From assembly GCA_030789695.1 (NCBI GenBank), contig CM061130.1, positions 8,733,860 to 8,797,859 on the forward strand: a stretch of DNA of 64,000 nucleotides, in the 5' to 3' direction. Below, one piece after another: positions 10,484 through 21,358 of the stretch. Source of the DNA: Scilla litardierei. Lineage: Eukaryota > Streptophyta > Magnoliopsida > Asparagales > Asparagaceae. Each line of letters starts with the position of its first letter. Within the stretch, counting starts at the first letter, position 1. The notes below the pieces were generated by a model. It worked only from the letters and a program-made list of their open reading frames with translations, was not told the DNA's origin and did not search any database. A program made the translations under genes and the position numbers.

Positions 10484-11643
10484 TGACGTGCCCCCGGTTT
10501 GCGAGCCGTAAATGGCCGGGGGACCCACGTGAGGGTTTAGATATTTGTAACCGCAAGCGCACGGTGTTGTAGTGTGGCTTGGGGGTCGAACACAGGGAGG
10601 CTAGGATGTGCTTGTGTCAAAGAGGACCAAAATCACCCCGTGGGCGAGCTAGCCCAGATCGGATGATGGGTTGTCACGGTAAAGGAATGCAAGGTATAAA
10701 CAATATGGAAATAATACCCGGGACTTTGGTTTCCACTCCATCGAGCGACTCTCACCGATACGGCCTACGGGTAGGATGGCGATCGGAATTTGGGTCTAAT
10801 GGTGAGACGTTGCCTCTAAAAGTGGTACCGTTAAAATCATAATCAGACAATAGGAATGCAAAGGTAGTAAAGCAATTAAGATAATACTAAAGTTTTACAA
10901 AGATCTGAAAACTTACAAAAACTGGAAAATTACAGCCGTCATAAAATGAAGAAAACAGTAAAAAATAACCAACTCCCGAATCTGGGAAACCTAGGGTTCT
11001 ATTTATAGAAAACGACATCACCCGATCGGTTGACAAGTCAACCGGTCGGGTGAGCCGCTTCACAAAATAACAGCGCAATGCGGGGGTTTCACCCGGTCAG
11101 TATGAACCGGTCGGTTGGAACTTGGTGCGGTCGGTTGGATCTTGGAGCGGACCGGGTGAGGAGATCGGTTGGAGCTTCGAGTCTTGGCTGTTGAAATTCA
11201 CCTACAGGTGAACCGATCGGGTGAAGGTCACCCGATCGGTTGGAAATCAGCTTCGAATTTCCAGAGACTTTGAGCTTTTGACCCGGTCACTGAACCGACC
11301 GGGTGACTTCTCGTGAGCTCCAAGCTGCGCCCGGGTGGTGCACGCGTGCATCACCCGATCGGTTGGAGATGACCAACCGACCGGGTGAGGGGCTGAAAGA
11401 TGCAATCTTCGTCGTTTGACCCCCTGGATCACGCGTGACGCCTCCCGTTGCTCCGGGGACACATGATATCATTGTTTTACACCCCAAATGCCAGCAAACT
11501 CCTGCAAAACACGGAAAATACAGAAAAGTGAAAGAAAACAAGAAAATACAAGAAAACACGAGAAAACAAATAAAAGACGACGGTAAATACGGAAAAACAC
11601 GGAAGAAAACGCGCATAAATATATGAAATATAAACGCACGTCA
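10484..11643 (-). repeat. 5' LTR of G1 (internal deletion)
   Basis: 1160-bp LTR, TGACGTG to CACGTCA. Compared with the 3' LTR it lacks 432 bp (equivalent of about 1523-1954) between two ACCG tetramers, plus one about 21-bp repeat unit in the array. It holds a TATA box (TATAAATA, minus, 11000-11007) and the palindrome array 11018-11400. Confidence 0.93.
11000..11400 (-). promoter_or_regulatory. LTR promoter of G1: palindrome array plus TATA box
   Basis: Array of CACCCGATCGGTTG/CCGACCGGGTGA motifs (11018-11400) followed on the minus strand by CTATAAATAG. This is the standard place for the genomic RNA promoter in U3. Confidence 0.75.
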
Positions 11644-11648
11644 GAGGA
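11644..11648. repeat. Target site duplication of G1, right copy (GAGGA)
   Basis: Matches 1171-1175 exactly. Confidence 0.93.
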
Positions 11649-12560
11649 CTCTCCCATGTGCACATTGGATGATATATTTGTTGTGAGAGAGTGGGGTAGG
11701 ATAGTTGGGTGGTGATGGATTTTTGATGTATTTTTTGGATGTTTTTATGATGTATTTTCATGTATACATGTTTTGAGATACTTCGATGTATGCTGTGAGA
11801 TATGTTGTATGATGTGCCCCGATCTGAGAATCGTTTATATTATTGTTGGCAGATGTATACTTTTGATGTATCCATGTTCTTATATATATATACATCGTGT
11901 TTCCATTTACTTCTTTGTGCACATTATATTATTGTCTCTGATGTTGATTTCGTCGTTCAACGATTTTAATTGATTAAATAGAAATTAATTCTATGAAAAC
12001 ATAGAATTATTTTCCATGCACTTAATTCATCAAGAATGTTGATATTGGAGAGTATGTTCCATAACTCAATATGTGCAATTGATTTGAGTTTTGATGATTT
12101 CATTTTCGATTTTCGACTATGGTCTCGTTGGCACACTTTGATTTCCTTCGTGATTTTACTTTGGTGTCATTTGGACCATGGTCGCATTCTTCGACTCCCG
12201 TGCTTTTATTTTTTTAGCCATTGTTGTTGTCGTTGATCTCCTCCCGCTCTTTTTGCTAATGCCAAAGCGGAAGAGAATTAATAATGACGATGTGCTAAAT
12301 GACAATTTAAAGCAATTTATCTTGAATCTAATTTGATATGTTAGATTCAGGGGGAGTTAAGATATAAAAATGGATTTCAAATCCGATATTACAATAATTG
12401 AATTCTCATTTTATACTTTCCTCGTCTGCTTGATGCGTATGATTATTATTTAATTTGGAATTAACGTGTCATCAATGCAGGGGGAGTAAGTAAATTTCTT
12501 TTGATTCATTATTATTGATTATTATTTATGTTGGTTTGTCATCACCAAAAAGGGGGAGAA
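11649..12560 (+). other. Sirevirus C1 post-env region with internal polypurine tracts
   Basis: No gene seen. CAGGGGGAGTTAAGAT (about 12349), GCAGGGGGAGTAAGTA (about 12478) and AAAAGGGGGAGAATG (ending at 12560, the true PPT beside the LTR) form the multiple-PPT pattern known from Sireviruses. The fourth site near 12262 has decayed to AAAGCGGAAGAG. Closely matches 36098-37029 of element A. Confidence 0.85.
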
Positions 12561-14281
12561 TGTTGAGTATTGATTCCCCAGATTTGGTTTTGATGATGAA
12601 CAAACATAAATATCGTGAACTAACTCTTTGTGAGCGCAGTTATGGAGATCGTCGCCAAATTTCTATGAACATCAAAAGCGACGTCTCAAGACTTCTCAAA
12701 GCGCGTGATTGTGTGCTTGATGCTTCGTTGAAGCTCAAGGACCATTATTGAAGTCAAGAAGATTCGATTGAAGCTTTTGAAGACGGTTCGTCAAGTTTTA
12801 TTTATTGTCTTCTAGCTTCTTTTCGTAGAATGTTAAGCCTTGAGTAGGTCTTACGTTTTAATCTTCATAACGCTCATATCATTAGAGCTAGGATCATATT
12901 AGAAGCCCATAGAATCTTTCCCGAAGCTTAACGCTTCTTATCGCGGCTTCTTGTGCATCTTAGTTGGTTCAAGAAGAAGAACCAACCGACTAGATGGCAA
13001 TCTTGTCGGTCGGCAATCCTTCTTGAACCGACTAGATCTCCTAACTCATTTCAGCCTAGACACTGTTTATCAATTTGTCGGTCCAAGAAGGTTCACCGAC
13101 CGACTAGTTGTCAAACTAGTCGGTTAGGAATCCTTCTTAGACCGACTAGTTGAGCTTTCATTTTCCAGCCTAACTCACTGTTTACAGTTAGTCGGTCAAA
13201 GAACATCGACCGACCGACTAGTTATGAAACTAGTCGGTTGGAATTTGCTCTTAAACCGACTAGCTGTCTTTGGATTCAGCCACTTTGATTTCATCTCTTA
13301 GTCGGTCAAAGAACACTCACCGACCGACTCGTTGTGAAACTAGTCGGTTGGCAAGTCTTCTTAGACCGACTAGTTCTTTATGTCTGAACTTTCTCTTTTG
13401 GCTGTTCTCCAGTTAGTCGGTTCATGTTGAATCACCGACCGACTAGTTGAGAAACTAGTCGGTCAGTGATCCTTCTTTGACCGACTAGACTGCTTCAAAA
13501 TAGAGCCGTTGGAGCATTAAATGCCACGATTTTTGCTCTCTCTTTCCTCTATCCTATATTTACTTGAAGGGCTTCTTGCTAAGCATTCAAGGCTGATATT
13601 TATTGCATTTTAGAGAATCAAAGAGAAGAGTTAATTATCATTTCCAAGCTCATTCATTTCTCAAGAATCTCTCTCTCACTCTTATTTCCAAAGAGAGATT
13701 CTCATTGATTGTGAGCCACTCAAGCCAAGAGCTTGATCCAACGTCACCAACATCTTCCTAGCCTCCCATTGCTGGTCAACATCTTAGAGCTAGGGTTTGG
13801 TGCCTTCTTCTTTCCCCAAAATCCTTCTTGCCCTAACTCGTAAGTTTTACTCAAGGCATAGGGTTTTGTGGTAAGCATTTATTATTTCATTTACATTGCT
13901 ATTGCAAGTTTTACTCTCGGTTGTGAGAGTTGTGTGTGATCCTGGTTTGTGGGAGTCACATTTTCATTTGTGTATGATTTGATCTTGTAGAGGTTTTCTA
14001 CAAGTATTTCATAGTGCAAATTTGAGTTAGAGGTTCCTAACTCAAGTATCCGGAGGGGATCCGGGTGTTTGGGACGTAGGATCACCGGAAACAAGTCGGG
14101 GAGACTTGGGTGGATCCAAACCCGTTATATCGTTTGTTTGCGATTGTATTTTATTGTTGTCTATTTTCATTTCCGCATTGTTGGTTGAGTTTGCAAGATA
14201 ATTAGGAATTATCTTCTTAATTATTTTAAAGTACTATTCACCCCCCTCTAGTACTTGTGTAGTAGCTATCAGGGCATTACA
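12561..14281 (+). repeat. 3' LTR of Sirevirus C1
   Basis: 1721 bp from TGTTGAGTATTG to GGCATTACA. About 97% like the C2 5' LTR (50548-52266) by eye. Contains the CCGACTAG/CTAGTCGG array (12964-13490) and TATATTTA at 13555-13562. Confidence 0.93.
12964..13562 (+). promoter_or_regulatory. LTR promoter of C1: five-unit hairpin array plus TATA-like box
   Basis: Five units of about 105-110 bp, each an imperfect palindrome built on ACCGACTAGTT and AACTAGTCGGT with arms of roughly 35 nt. TATATTTA follows about 65 bp downstream. The same motif occurs in the pol-env spacer of C2 and A. Confidence 0.7.
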
Positions 14282-14286
14282 ATACT
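14282..14286. repeat. Target site duplication ATACT, right side of element C
   Basis: Follows the C1 3' LTR. The partner ATACT stands before the C2 5' LTR at 50543-50547, more than 36 kb away. Confidence 0.88.
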
Positions 14287-14740
14287 AACTTTTTTTTTTC
14301 ATTCCAACATGAATTAGCAACTCATCCACCCACTCCTAAGAGGAAAACAAAGCATGCACAATTGGCCAAATCCAATCCAATTAAAAACTACACCATTCAT
14401 CCTAACTCATGCAATTACTTATACCAAACTTTTCCCAAATTATCTCAAAGAGAGTATCACAACATATAAAATAGCTTCATACATGGTATATTAACATTTG
14501 AATCCAAATTGGAAAAGAAATGAAAACGTGCCAATCAAACATCGAGAAGTTGATACCAAAATGATAATCCGAAAAAATTGCATGGAATTAAAGCATGTAG
14601 GGACTACATAAAGCAAGCGGCGTAAGGATAAGGAGGCCAAATATGATATGCAATGAAGATCAATGGGTGATGGCGAAATGGAGGTATCTCAAAAAAAAAT
14701 TTAGCTCAAAATCCTAACAAACCTAAATATTCTAACACTC

Positions 14741-14774
14741 TCCCCCCAACTTAAAATAAGCATTGTCCTCAATG
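14741..14774 (-). other. Athila-type motif: CATTG/CAATG hairpin and purine tract in G3
   Basis: Minus strand reads CATTGAGGACAATG (stem CATTG/CAATG, loop AGGA), then AAGTTGGGGGGAG 14 nt later. G1 carries the same pair near 4065-4100. Confidence 0.65.
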
Positions 14775-14863
14775 TTGGAAGAGTATTAGATCTCACAAAA
14801 GATCCTAGAAAAGAAAAAGAAAAGCATACGAAAGCAATAAAATAAAATATTTATTTATTTACA

Positions 14864-16539
14864 CTATTGGAAAGAACACACCGTGGCAAAAGGCGGATCT
14901 CGAATGTATAACGGTGGTGGCAACTGCTCGATCATATCATTTTGCTCCTCCGCAAGCTGCTTTGGAGCTAGGCCTCCACCGACCTCCTTGGATTCCAGCA
15001 ATGCAACTCCAAGCATCTCCTTGGGATAATATATGTCATGTGGGAGACGAGCTGCATCAATCCAAGTCATGTCCTCATGAGCTGCATCAATCCAAGTCAT
15101 GTCCTCATGCCCTGCAAAAGCATTCCAAAATGGGTCGTCAAAACAAATAAAAGAATTTAAATGCAATGGACGTCAATCTGAAACAAATGTATATGGAAGT
15201 GAAAATTTGGTTTCAGAAATGCAAGGCATGAGATGGTGGAAACTTCCCTGAATAATGGTGCTAGGTGTGGCATAACACGCTGCCTCAGGAGGAGGGAGAA
15301 GCGGCTGCAGAGAGAAAACTGGAGTAGGAGGGAGATCGGGCTCAATATATACCATCTCGCAATCCCCGTCACTATCCTCTTCCTCGACATCAACATCAAT
15401 AATCTCTGCCGCACTCCCCACAAGTGGTAACTGCTCCTGACAAATCTCCTCGATGACTGGCAAGTGCGCATCCCGAGGCGAGGGAAGTGACATCTGTGAC
15501 AGGACTAGAGGTAGACTCGTCTTGGGCAAATCCAAGCACGCATCATCCTCGTCATCCCGGAAATAGTTCATCTCAGTCGTCCTCCCTAAGTACTCAATCG
15601 CCTCAACCTGTGAAGCTAACTCTGAAGTGGATTGTGGCTCAGGCCCCATGGTGTCCTCGATCTGCTCTCAGCCATCATGCACATCCGCTTCATCCTCAAC
15701 CTCAAAGTGAAAATGCATCGTGTCACCGTCGTGGTCGACACGCACTCCATCATCTGTCTCCTTCGACTCCTCAAAATATATTCTGTCAGTATCCTCTACC
15801 TGGCTCTCATGCAACCCATCCTTCTGCTCTGCTCTGTATCCCATGGGGTCGCAAGAAAAAGAGCCCAAAGGTGGCTCCTCAAACTGACACTGGACCTGTT
15901 GCTCTGCATCCTAAAATGGAACCAAGGAGTGGCCATCATCGTCATATCCAAGTGACGGCTCTCCAGATGGCACAGTCTGCTCCCACTCTGCAAGGTCCCT
16001 CAGGTACAACCATGAATCCTCGGTCGAATAATCAAAGAACTCCCCACTGCAACTCATCTGCACAAAATCCCGCCCAAATGGCGATAATCCGGTGTATAAG
16101 ATCTGCAGAAGATGATCCTCGTGAAAGCTCTGGTGTGGGCACGTAAGCACCAAATCAGTGAACCTCTGCCAAGCCTGATAGTAGGCCTCCCACTAAGCCT
16201 GGATAAAGCTCGCTATATGCTCCATGGCCTGCCGCCCCTGTACCTGCTCCAAAAACATGGGCAAAAACACTCGGAGAAATTCAGCCTGAAACGACAACCA
16301 AGTAAAATGTGAGTCCAGAGACAAAGAATCAAACCAAAGTCTAGCGTCATCTTGTAAAGAAGAGGGAAAAAATCTAAAGTATATGCAATCATCATCAATA
16401 TTCCCACCAAGACATGAAAACATCCACTCTTCAAATTTTTTATATGTAAATGAGGGTTCTCCCACTCCGAGCCATGAAAGTATGGCAGAAGTGGGATATC
16501 CTCCAAATCAATGTCGGAAAAGTCTGAAGGTGATGACAT
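14864..16539 (-). pseudogene. Athila-like gag remnant of G3
   Basis: Begins at 16539 (MSSPSDFSDIDLEDI). After a frameshift near 16440 it shows a retrotransposon gag core with DDARLWFDSL (about 16330) and a WEAYYQAWQRFTDLVLTCPH stretch after a stop at 16193. Further stops occur near 15911 and 15668. Downstream an acidic segment (VDVEEEDSDGDCE) and a tail with a duplicated HEDMTWIDAA follow, ending at 14864. No zinc knuckle and no pol motif follow. Gag would form the particle. This copy is dead, and whether the parent tail was coding is uncertain. Confidence 0.75.
15049..15108 (-). repeat. 30-bp direct tandem duplication in the G3 gag tail
   Basis: Two adjacent 30-bp copies starting at 15049 and 15079. 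The in-frame length duplicates ten residues. Confidence 0.9.
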
Positions 16540-16691
16540 GTTTTTTAAAAAAATTTCAAAGTAAATGAAAATAAATAACCAAAAGACTCAATAAGTGGAA
16601 ACTAAATAAACGGAAAGACACACACTAAGAGATAGAAGTATCAAACTAAAGCTTTCAAAATCAATCAAAAATTGCTAATAACAGAAACCGT

Positions 16692-16711
16692 TGTCCCCGG
16701 CAACGGCGCCA
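16692..16711 (-). other. Primer binding site of G3 (Asp-tRNA type)
   Basis: Minus strand TGGCGCCGTTGCCGGGGACA, six bases inside the LTR end. An intact Athila-type PBS. Confidence 0.88.
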
Positions 16712-16717
16712 ATTGGT

Positions 16718-18229
16718 TGACCGTGAGACGTGCACAATCCAAGTAGGATGCACACGTTCACCTCCCAAGCGTAGGAGTGTCAATGTAATAAAAATAACTG
16801 GTGAGTACCGGGTCGGATCACAGGGACAAGTCGTTTTATGTTCACAAATTTGATGGATAAAGAAAAATAAAGTGTTTCACAACTAACTCAACTAACGGTG
16901 GATGGAAGGGTGTGGGAAAAAGTGGTGAAAACTAAAATCCTAATCTGGGTAGGGTTGGAAAGCCAAATGGGATTTAAGATTGATAGGCGAGGAGAATGGG
17001 TTGTGGGTTCATTAAGATTGGCGTTAATTAAGCTCTAATTGCCGCATATAACTCAATTGGTCATCCGGCTAAGGAAGCCCAATCGGAAAGTTTAGCTTTC
17101 AAGAACACGAAATTTTTCAATAGGGATGGACGTATGATCGGAGCACTAATCAAATTAAGATCATGGTATTTTCTCAAATTGTGCCCTCTCGGGTCTTAGC
17201 CAATAAAATTGTGCCCTAATTACACATCCAACATTAGCAATGAAAATGGGCAAGAGGGAATTAGGGCTAAAATTAACATCCAACTCAATTAATCACAACC
17301 CAAACCATTTACACTACTCAATCATCATGAAATAAACGATTGAATTTTCATTCACAACTAATTCAAATTCATTACAAATTGTGAGATGCAAAAATACAAA
17401 AGGGGAGAGGAAAAATTTCACCCAAGATCCCCCAAATGAGTCTTCCCTTCCAAATTAGCACCTCCACCAAGCTTCTCCACCATCCATGGCCTCCAAGCCT
17501 AACCCTAGCCCTAAGGGGGAAGAAGAACCCCTTAGAACCCTAAAAAACTGCTGCTGTCCGAGAGACTGAAAAAAAGAACTCCGCCTCCAAAAAACGCTCC
17601 CAGGGCAAGTATAAGTCATTGCGGGTCGGGTTTACTGCGCCCGACCCGCCGGCAGCTAACGCGCGCCTGTTCTGCATAAATGGAGCGGGGCGGGCCGGGT
17701 CGGACCCCAGCCCGTATGCCATCTGCCCGCTCGAAGAGCGGGCGGGTGTGAAATCTGCTCGCTCGACGAGCGGGCAGGCTGAGAAGCCCGCCTGTCGATA
17801 CAAGCGGGCCGGCCGCTGCTGGGCCGGCCCGCATAGAAAAAAACAATTTTTTTAAATGAAACGGCGGCCTGAAACGCGGGCCGCCCCGCATGGGCTTTTT
17901 ATTAACTTTTTTTTGTTTTGTTTTTTTTATAATTACCAGAAACTCCTAGAAATGCTTCTTAGGCTCCAAAAAATCCCCAAAATTAGCTCCAATCTCCAAA
18001 AAAAATTTGGAAAAATTCCAGAAAACCCAGAAAAATTCCAGAAGTACCTGAAAAATAAGAGGAGCAAAAATTAGTCCATAAAAACCACATTTTATGTATA
18101 AACTAGAGATAGGCTTAAATAAATCACGATATCACAAATACACCCGTATTAAGTCACAATTAACATGATATACACATAAAATGCCCAGAAATGGGGGGGG
18201 GGGGAATATGCAATTTATATCCCGAATCA
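16718..18229 (-). repeat. 5' LTR of G3
   Basis: 1512 bp. On the minus strand it opens TGATTCGGG and closes CACGGTCA beside the PBS. Its 17731-18229 part matches 49465-49938. Contains a GC-rich palindrome array and a TATA-like box. Confidence 0.88.
17606..17890 (-). promoter_or_regulatory. GC-rich palindrome array and TATA-like box in G3 LTR
   Basis: Motifs such as GCCCGCTCGAAGAGCGGGC, GCTCGACGAGC and GGGCCGGCCC form short hairpins (17621-17890). CTTATACTTG follows on the minus strand (17606-17615). Same order as in the other LTR families but with a different, much more GC-rich motif. Confidence 0.6.
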
Positions 18230-19022
18230 CCCTCTTACACAGTGCATCAATCGACTATGTTTTGTTCAACAGTCGACTGTCGAATGTGTAAATTCTATCC
18301 GTCGTCATTTTCTCCACGGATTTCAAAGGGTGTTTTGGGGATTCTGGTTGGGGGTTTTGGGGAACCTATAAAGAGTGCTCCTTTTGTTCCATTGAGGGGT
18401 TACTCAACTATTCAAGCATTTCATTTTCTTGATCAAAGCTCTCAAATCCAAAAGCCCTAGAATTCCAATCTTTTTCTTCTCTTGCTCTCTAACCTAGAAT
18501 CAAAGTGTTATCTTCTAGGCAATTGGTGGTGACAAGAGAAAGTGCTTTTCTCGCTTGCAAAAGAGACCTCAACACACAACACACTTGCTCCTTCAAGTTC
18601 TACTTCAAGGCATATGTGATTATAAGTGTTGTTATTTCAATATTTCATATTTTTCGTTATTAGATTAACTCTTGGTTTGTGAGAGTGGTTTGGTTGCTCC
18701 CAAGTTGTGGGAGTCAAGGACATCGAGTGTATTTCGATTTCACTTGTAGGGTTGCTACTAGTGGGGTTTTAAGGAAACATCAAGTTAGAGTTCTAACTTG
18801 AGTATCCGAGGGTATCCGGGTGGAAGGGATATATGATTACCGGGAACAAGTCGGGAGTTGACTTGGGTAATCTGAACCCTTGAAACATCCTTGTGTTAGC
18901 ATTGTTTCAATTTAGGATTTATTTACATTCCGCATTAATCGTTGGTTGGGAATTTAATTTGGTATAACTATCATTTTAAATTGCATAAACACTATTCAAC
19001 CACCATTCTAGTGTTTTCCTTA
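18230..19022 (+). repeat. 5' LTR of B, 3' part only
   Basis: Matches 44135-44942. TATAAAGA at 18367-18374. The LTR end and the first PBS bases are missing: after CCTTA the sequence continues TATCAAAGC, the rest of a Met-type PBS. Confidence 0.82.
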
Positions 19023-19030
19023 TCAAAGCG

Positions 19031-21298
19031 TTGGTTTATAGCTATGGCATCCATCAAAGCGTTCGTCCTCTGCGTTTCAATGGCACGAATTTCGGCTATT
19101 GGAAATGCCGGATGGAAATGTTTCTTAGGAGTGCTTCTCTTTGGAGAACCCTCCACAAGGAATACGTTGAACCCTCTGAAGAGGATTTACACAAATGGAC
19201 TCCCTCTGAGAAGTCCATCGAAGTGAACAACGCCAAGGCAATGAACGCTCTTCATTGTGCATTGGATCCGGATGAGTTCAATAAGATATGCACATGTAAG
19301 AGTGCACATCAAATTTGGAACCATCTAGTCGTTACCCACGAGGGAACGGATAAATTAAAGTTGTCTAAATTATATGTTGCAATACAAAACTTCGATATGT
19401 TTCATATGCAGGATAATGAGAGCATTGCAACGATGTACGGACGTTTCACCAACATCACCAATGAACTTGAAGCTCTTGGACAAGTCTACACCCAAGAATA
19501 GAAGGTGAGAAAGATCATCAAGAGAATGACCTAGAAATGGGAAAGAAGAGCAATTGCCATTGAGGAGGTCAATAACATAAAGAACTATACCGTGGTAAAT
19601 CTCATCGGTACTCTCATGTCTTACGAAGTAAGAAGGAAGAACCGATTGAACATTCGAGCAATGATAACCCAACGGAGGCCAATAAGAAAGCATTAGCATT
19701 CAAGGCTACTTCTTCATCCTCCGATAGCGAAGAGTCAGAGAATGAAATGGACTTGGAAGAAATGGCACAAATGGCGAAGAAGTTCCAACGCTTCTTTCGC
19801 AAAGGTAAATTTCCTTCCAAAAATAAATTTGATTCCACTAACAATACTTCATCTCTTTGTTTTAAGTGTAACAAGTCGGGGCACATCAAGAAGGATTGCC
19901 CAATGCTTAGAAACAAAGAAAAGTGGAAAGCTCCAAAGTACCACAAGTCCGACAAATACAAGAAGGATAAGAAGAAATGACTTTTTGGGACGTTCGATGA
20001 TTCAAGTGGAGATTCCTCAAGTGAATCTGAGGATGAAAAGGGTGAAAGTGCCCATATGTGTTTCATGTCCCAAGAAGATCCACTCCCCAATGAGAGTGGT
20101 AGTGACTTCGATGAACCCGAGGTAACCATGGATGAACTTCGTATTGCTAACGAGGAATTATTTTCTAAGTATCAATCTCTTATTCTTAGATATACTAGTT
20201 TAATGAAATCAAATGTTAGTAAATCATCCATGCCATGCATTATCAACAATGACACCATTGTTGATAAACTTACACTTAAGAAAGCCACTTTGGTTTCTCA
20301 AAATGACATCTTGCGAAATGAGGTGAATTCTCTCAAATCTCAACTAGATCAAACTTATCCTAAGGATAGTATTGATCTAGCTTCACATAACACACAATCG
20401 GGTATTGAGAATGATTCTCTTAAAACCCAAGTGCACAAGCTCAAAACATGGGTGTCCACCTTGGATTCCAATATTTCTTCTCTTACGGATAAATATGAGC
20501 TCATGTCCTCCCAAGTTAAGAGATTTAGCAAAGTGAGAGGACAATTGTATGAATTGCTTGCAAACCAATTTCCGGCCACACATCGTGTTAGACTTGGTTA
20601 TGTGGAAGCAAATGCATCCAAATCTCGCACCTCTTATAGTGGTTTAACTATAGATTTTGTGAGGCCATCCTCTGGTGCATCCACAAGTGGTGTCAAAAAC
20701 ACTATTGGTAGCAAACCTACCAAGAAGGCCACTACTTCACAATCTCTTCATTTTGGTAAGAAATCCACTAAGGGTGGAAACCAAAAGAGATGTCATGCAT
20801 ATATGTACACTAACTTTCATCCACGTAGGAAATCTCCTACTTCACAAGTGGACACTAATGACACTTTTTATGCTCTACACCCACAGACACGTGTAAACCC
20901 GCACATGAGAAATACTCATGCACGTGCCCCTACACGTTCATATGCTCATACACATCATTCTTTCATGTATGCTCATCCACCTCATGTTATGCATGCTCCA
21001 TATATTGCATATAACATGCATGTCCCTAAGTTTGCATACAACCCAAATATGTCCAATGCTTATCCGCCTCCATCTTCATATGCTAGAACTCATGCTCCTA
21101 GGAAGCACACACCACATAGAAATCAATCAAATGTGCATGCAATTAGGAAAAGGACACCCAAAACATAGACAATTTGGGGGTCCTAAGAACACAAGCATAA
21201 TTGATAGGAATGCTTATGTTGACTCCTATTTTAATGATGTAATAAATAGTGGTAATTATGTTGGGAAGCGAAAGTCCACTTGGACTTAGCTTCTAAAG
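19031..21298 (+). pseudogene. Sirevirus gag of element B
   Basis: UBN2-type capsid region (FNGTNFGYWKCRMEMFLRSASLW near 19075-19145; AMNALHCALDPDEFNKICTCKS), stop TAG at about 19499, then a zinc knuckle (CFKCN at about 19858, C-X2-C-X4-H-X4-C), an acidic linker, a coiled coil (20056-20540) and a His-rich tail (about 20880-21060). The gag frame stops at 21166-21168. The +1 frame continues through FGGPKNT to 21298, where the candidate intron begins. The start codon is unclear because of a small indel near 19044. The stops at 19499, 19978 and the one replacing Trp at about 21286 make it non-functional. Confidence 0.85.
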
Positions 21299-21358
21299 GG
21301 CTAATCTCCTTGGACCCAACAAAGCTTGGGTATCATGAGCTTATAGTATATTATGTAG
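21299..21358 (+). other. Candidate 60-nt intron, element B (donor decayed)
   Basis: Segment between AAAG and GTACCCAAG, ending TATGTAG. The expected donor GT is GG here. Removing 60 nt keeps frame 2, which is the frame of both the upstream FGGPKNT exon and the downstream protease. See 30599-30657 and 54532-54590. Confidence 0.5.

Larger units (their letters stand above)
1176..11643 (-). mobile_element. Athila-type Ty3/gypsy element G1 (gag-less, env-like bearing)
   Basis: Minus-strand LTR retrotransposon with both LTRs (10484-11643 is 5', 1176-2788 is 3'), an Asp-type PBS, a PPT and a perfect 5-bp TSD. In element order it holds an upstream pol/linker remnant, RT, RNase H, INT, a pol-env spacer with hairpin array and TATA box, an intact env-like ORF, a long non-coding tail and the PPT. 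The roughly 280 bp between PBS and the first pol-frame ORF leave no room for gag or protease, so this copy is non-autonomous. By eye the LTRs differ at about 28 of 1.15 kb aligned sites, besides a 432-bp deletion in the 5' LTR. Confidence 0.92.
1..14281 (+). mobile_element. Sirevirus element C1, 3' part, interrupted by gypsy G1
   Basis: Ty1/copia Sirevirus-type element whose LTR, gag and pol lie left of the window. What remains is the env-like ORF (1-1160), then the inserted G1 (1176-11643), then the polypurine-tract region (11649-12560) and the 3' LTR (12561-14281). The GAGGA duplication on both sides of G1 proves the two pieces were once contiguous. C1 matches C2 (50548-60043), including the exact G1/G2 insertion point, so the two are copies of one insertion. 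The right flank ATACT pairs with the left flank of C2. Confidence 0.9.
14282..18229 (-). mobile_element. Gypsy element G3, right half (gag-only, Athila-like)
   Basis: Minus-strand element with 5' LTR (16718-18229), PBS, gag remnant and non-coding tail. Its other half lies at 49465-50547, because element C inserted into it and the locus was then duplicated. The joined internal region would be about 3 kb and shows gag only: no RT, RNase H or INT. This fits non-autonomous terminal-repeat elements that keep gag. The right terminus is followed by CCCTC inside the LTR of element B, so G3 inserted into B. 14287-14740 is A/T-rich and holds no gene. Confidence 0.82.

Noticed and set aside
12964..13490. 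Regularly spaced palindromes resembling a CRISPR array
   Set aside because: Units are LTR-internal tandem repeats in a plant retrotransposon, with similar rather than unique spacers and no cas genes.
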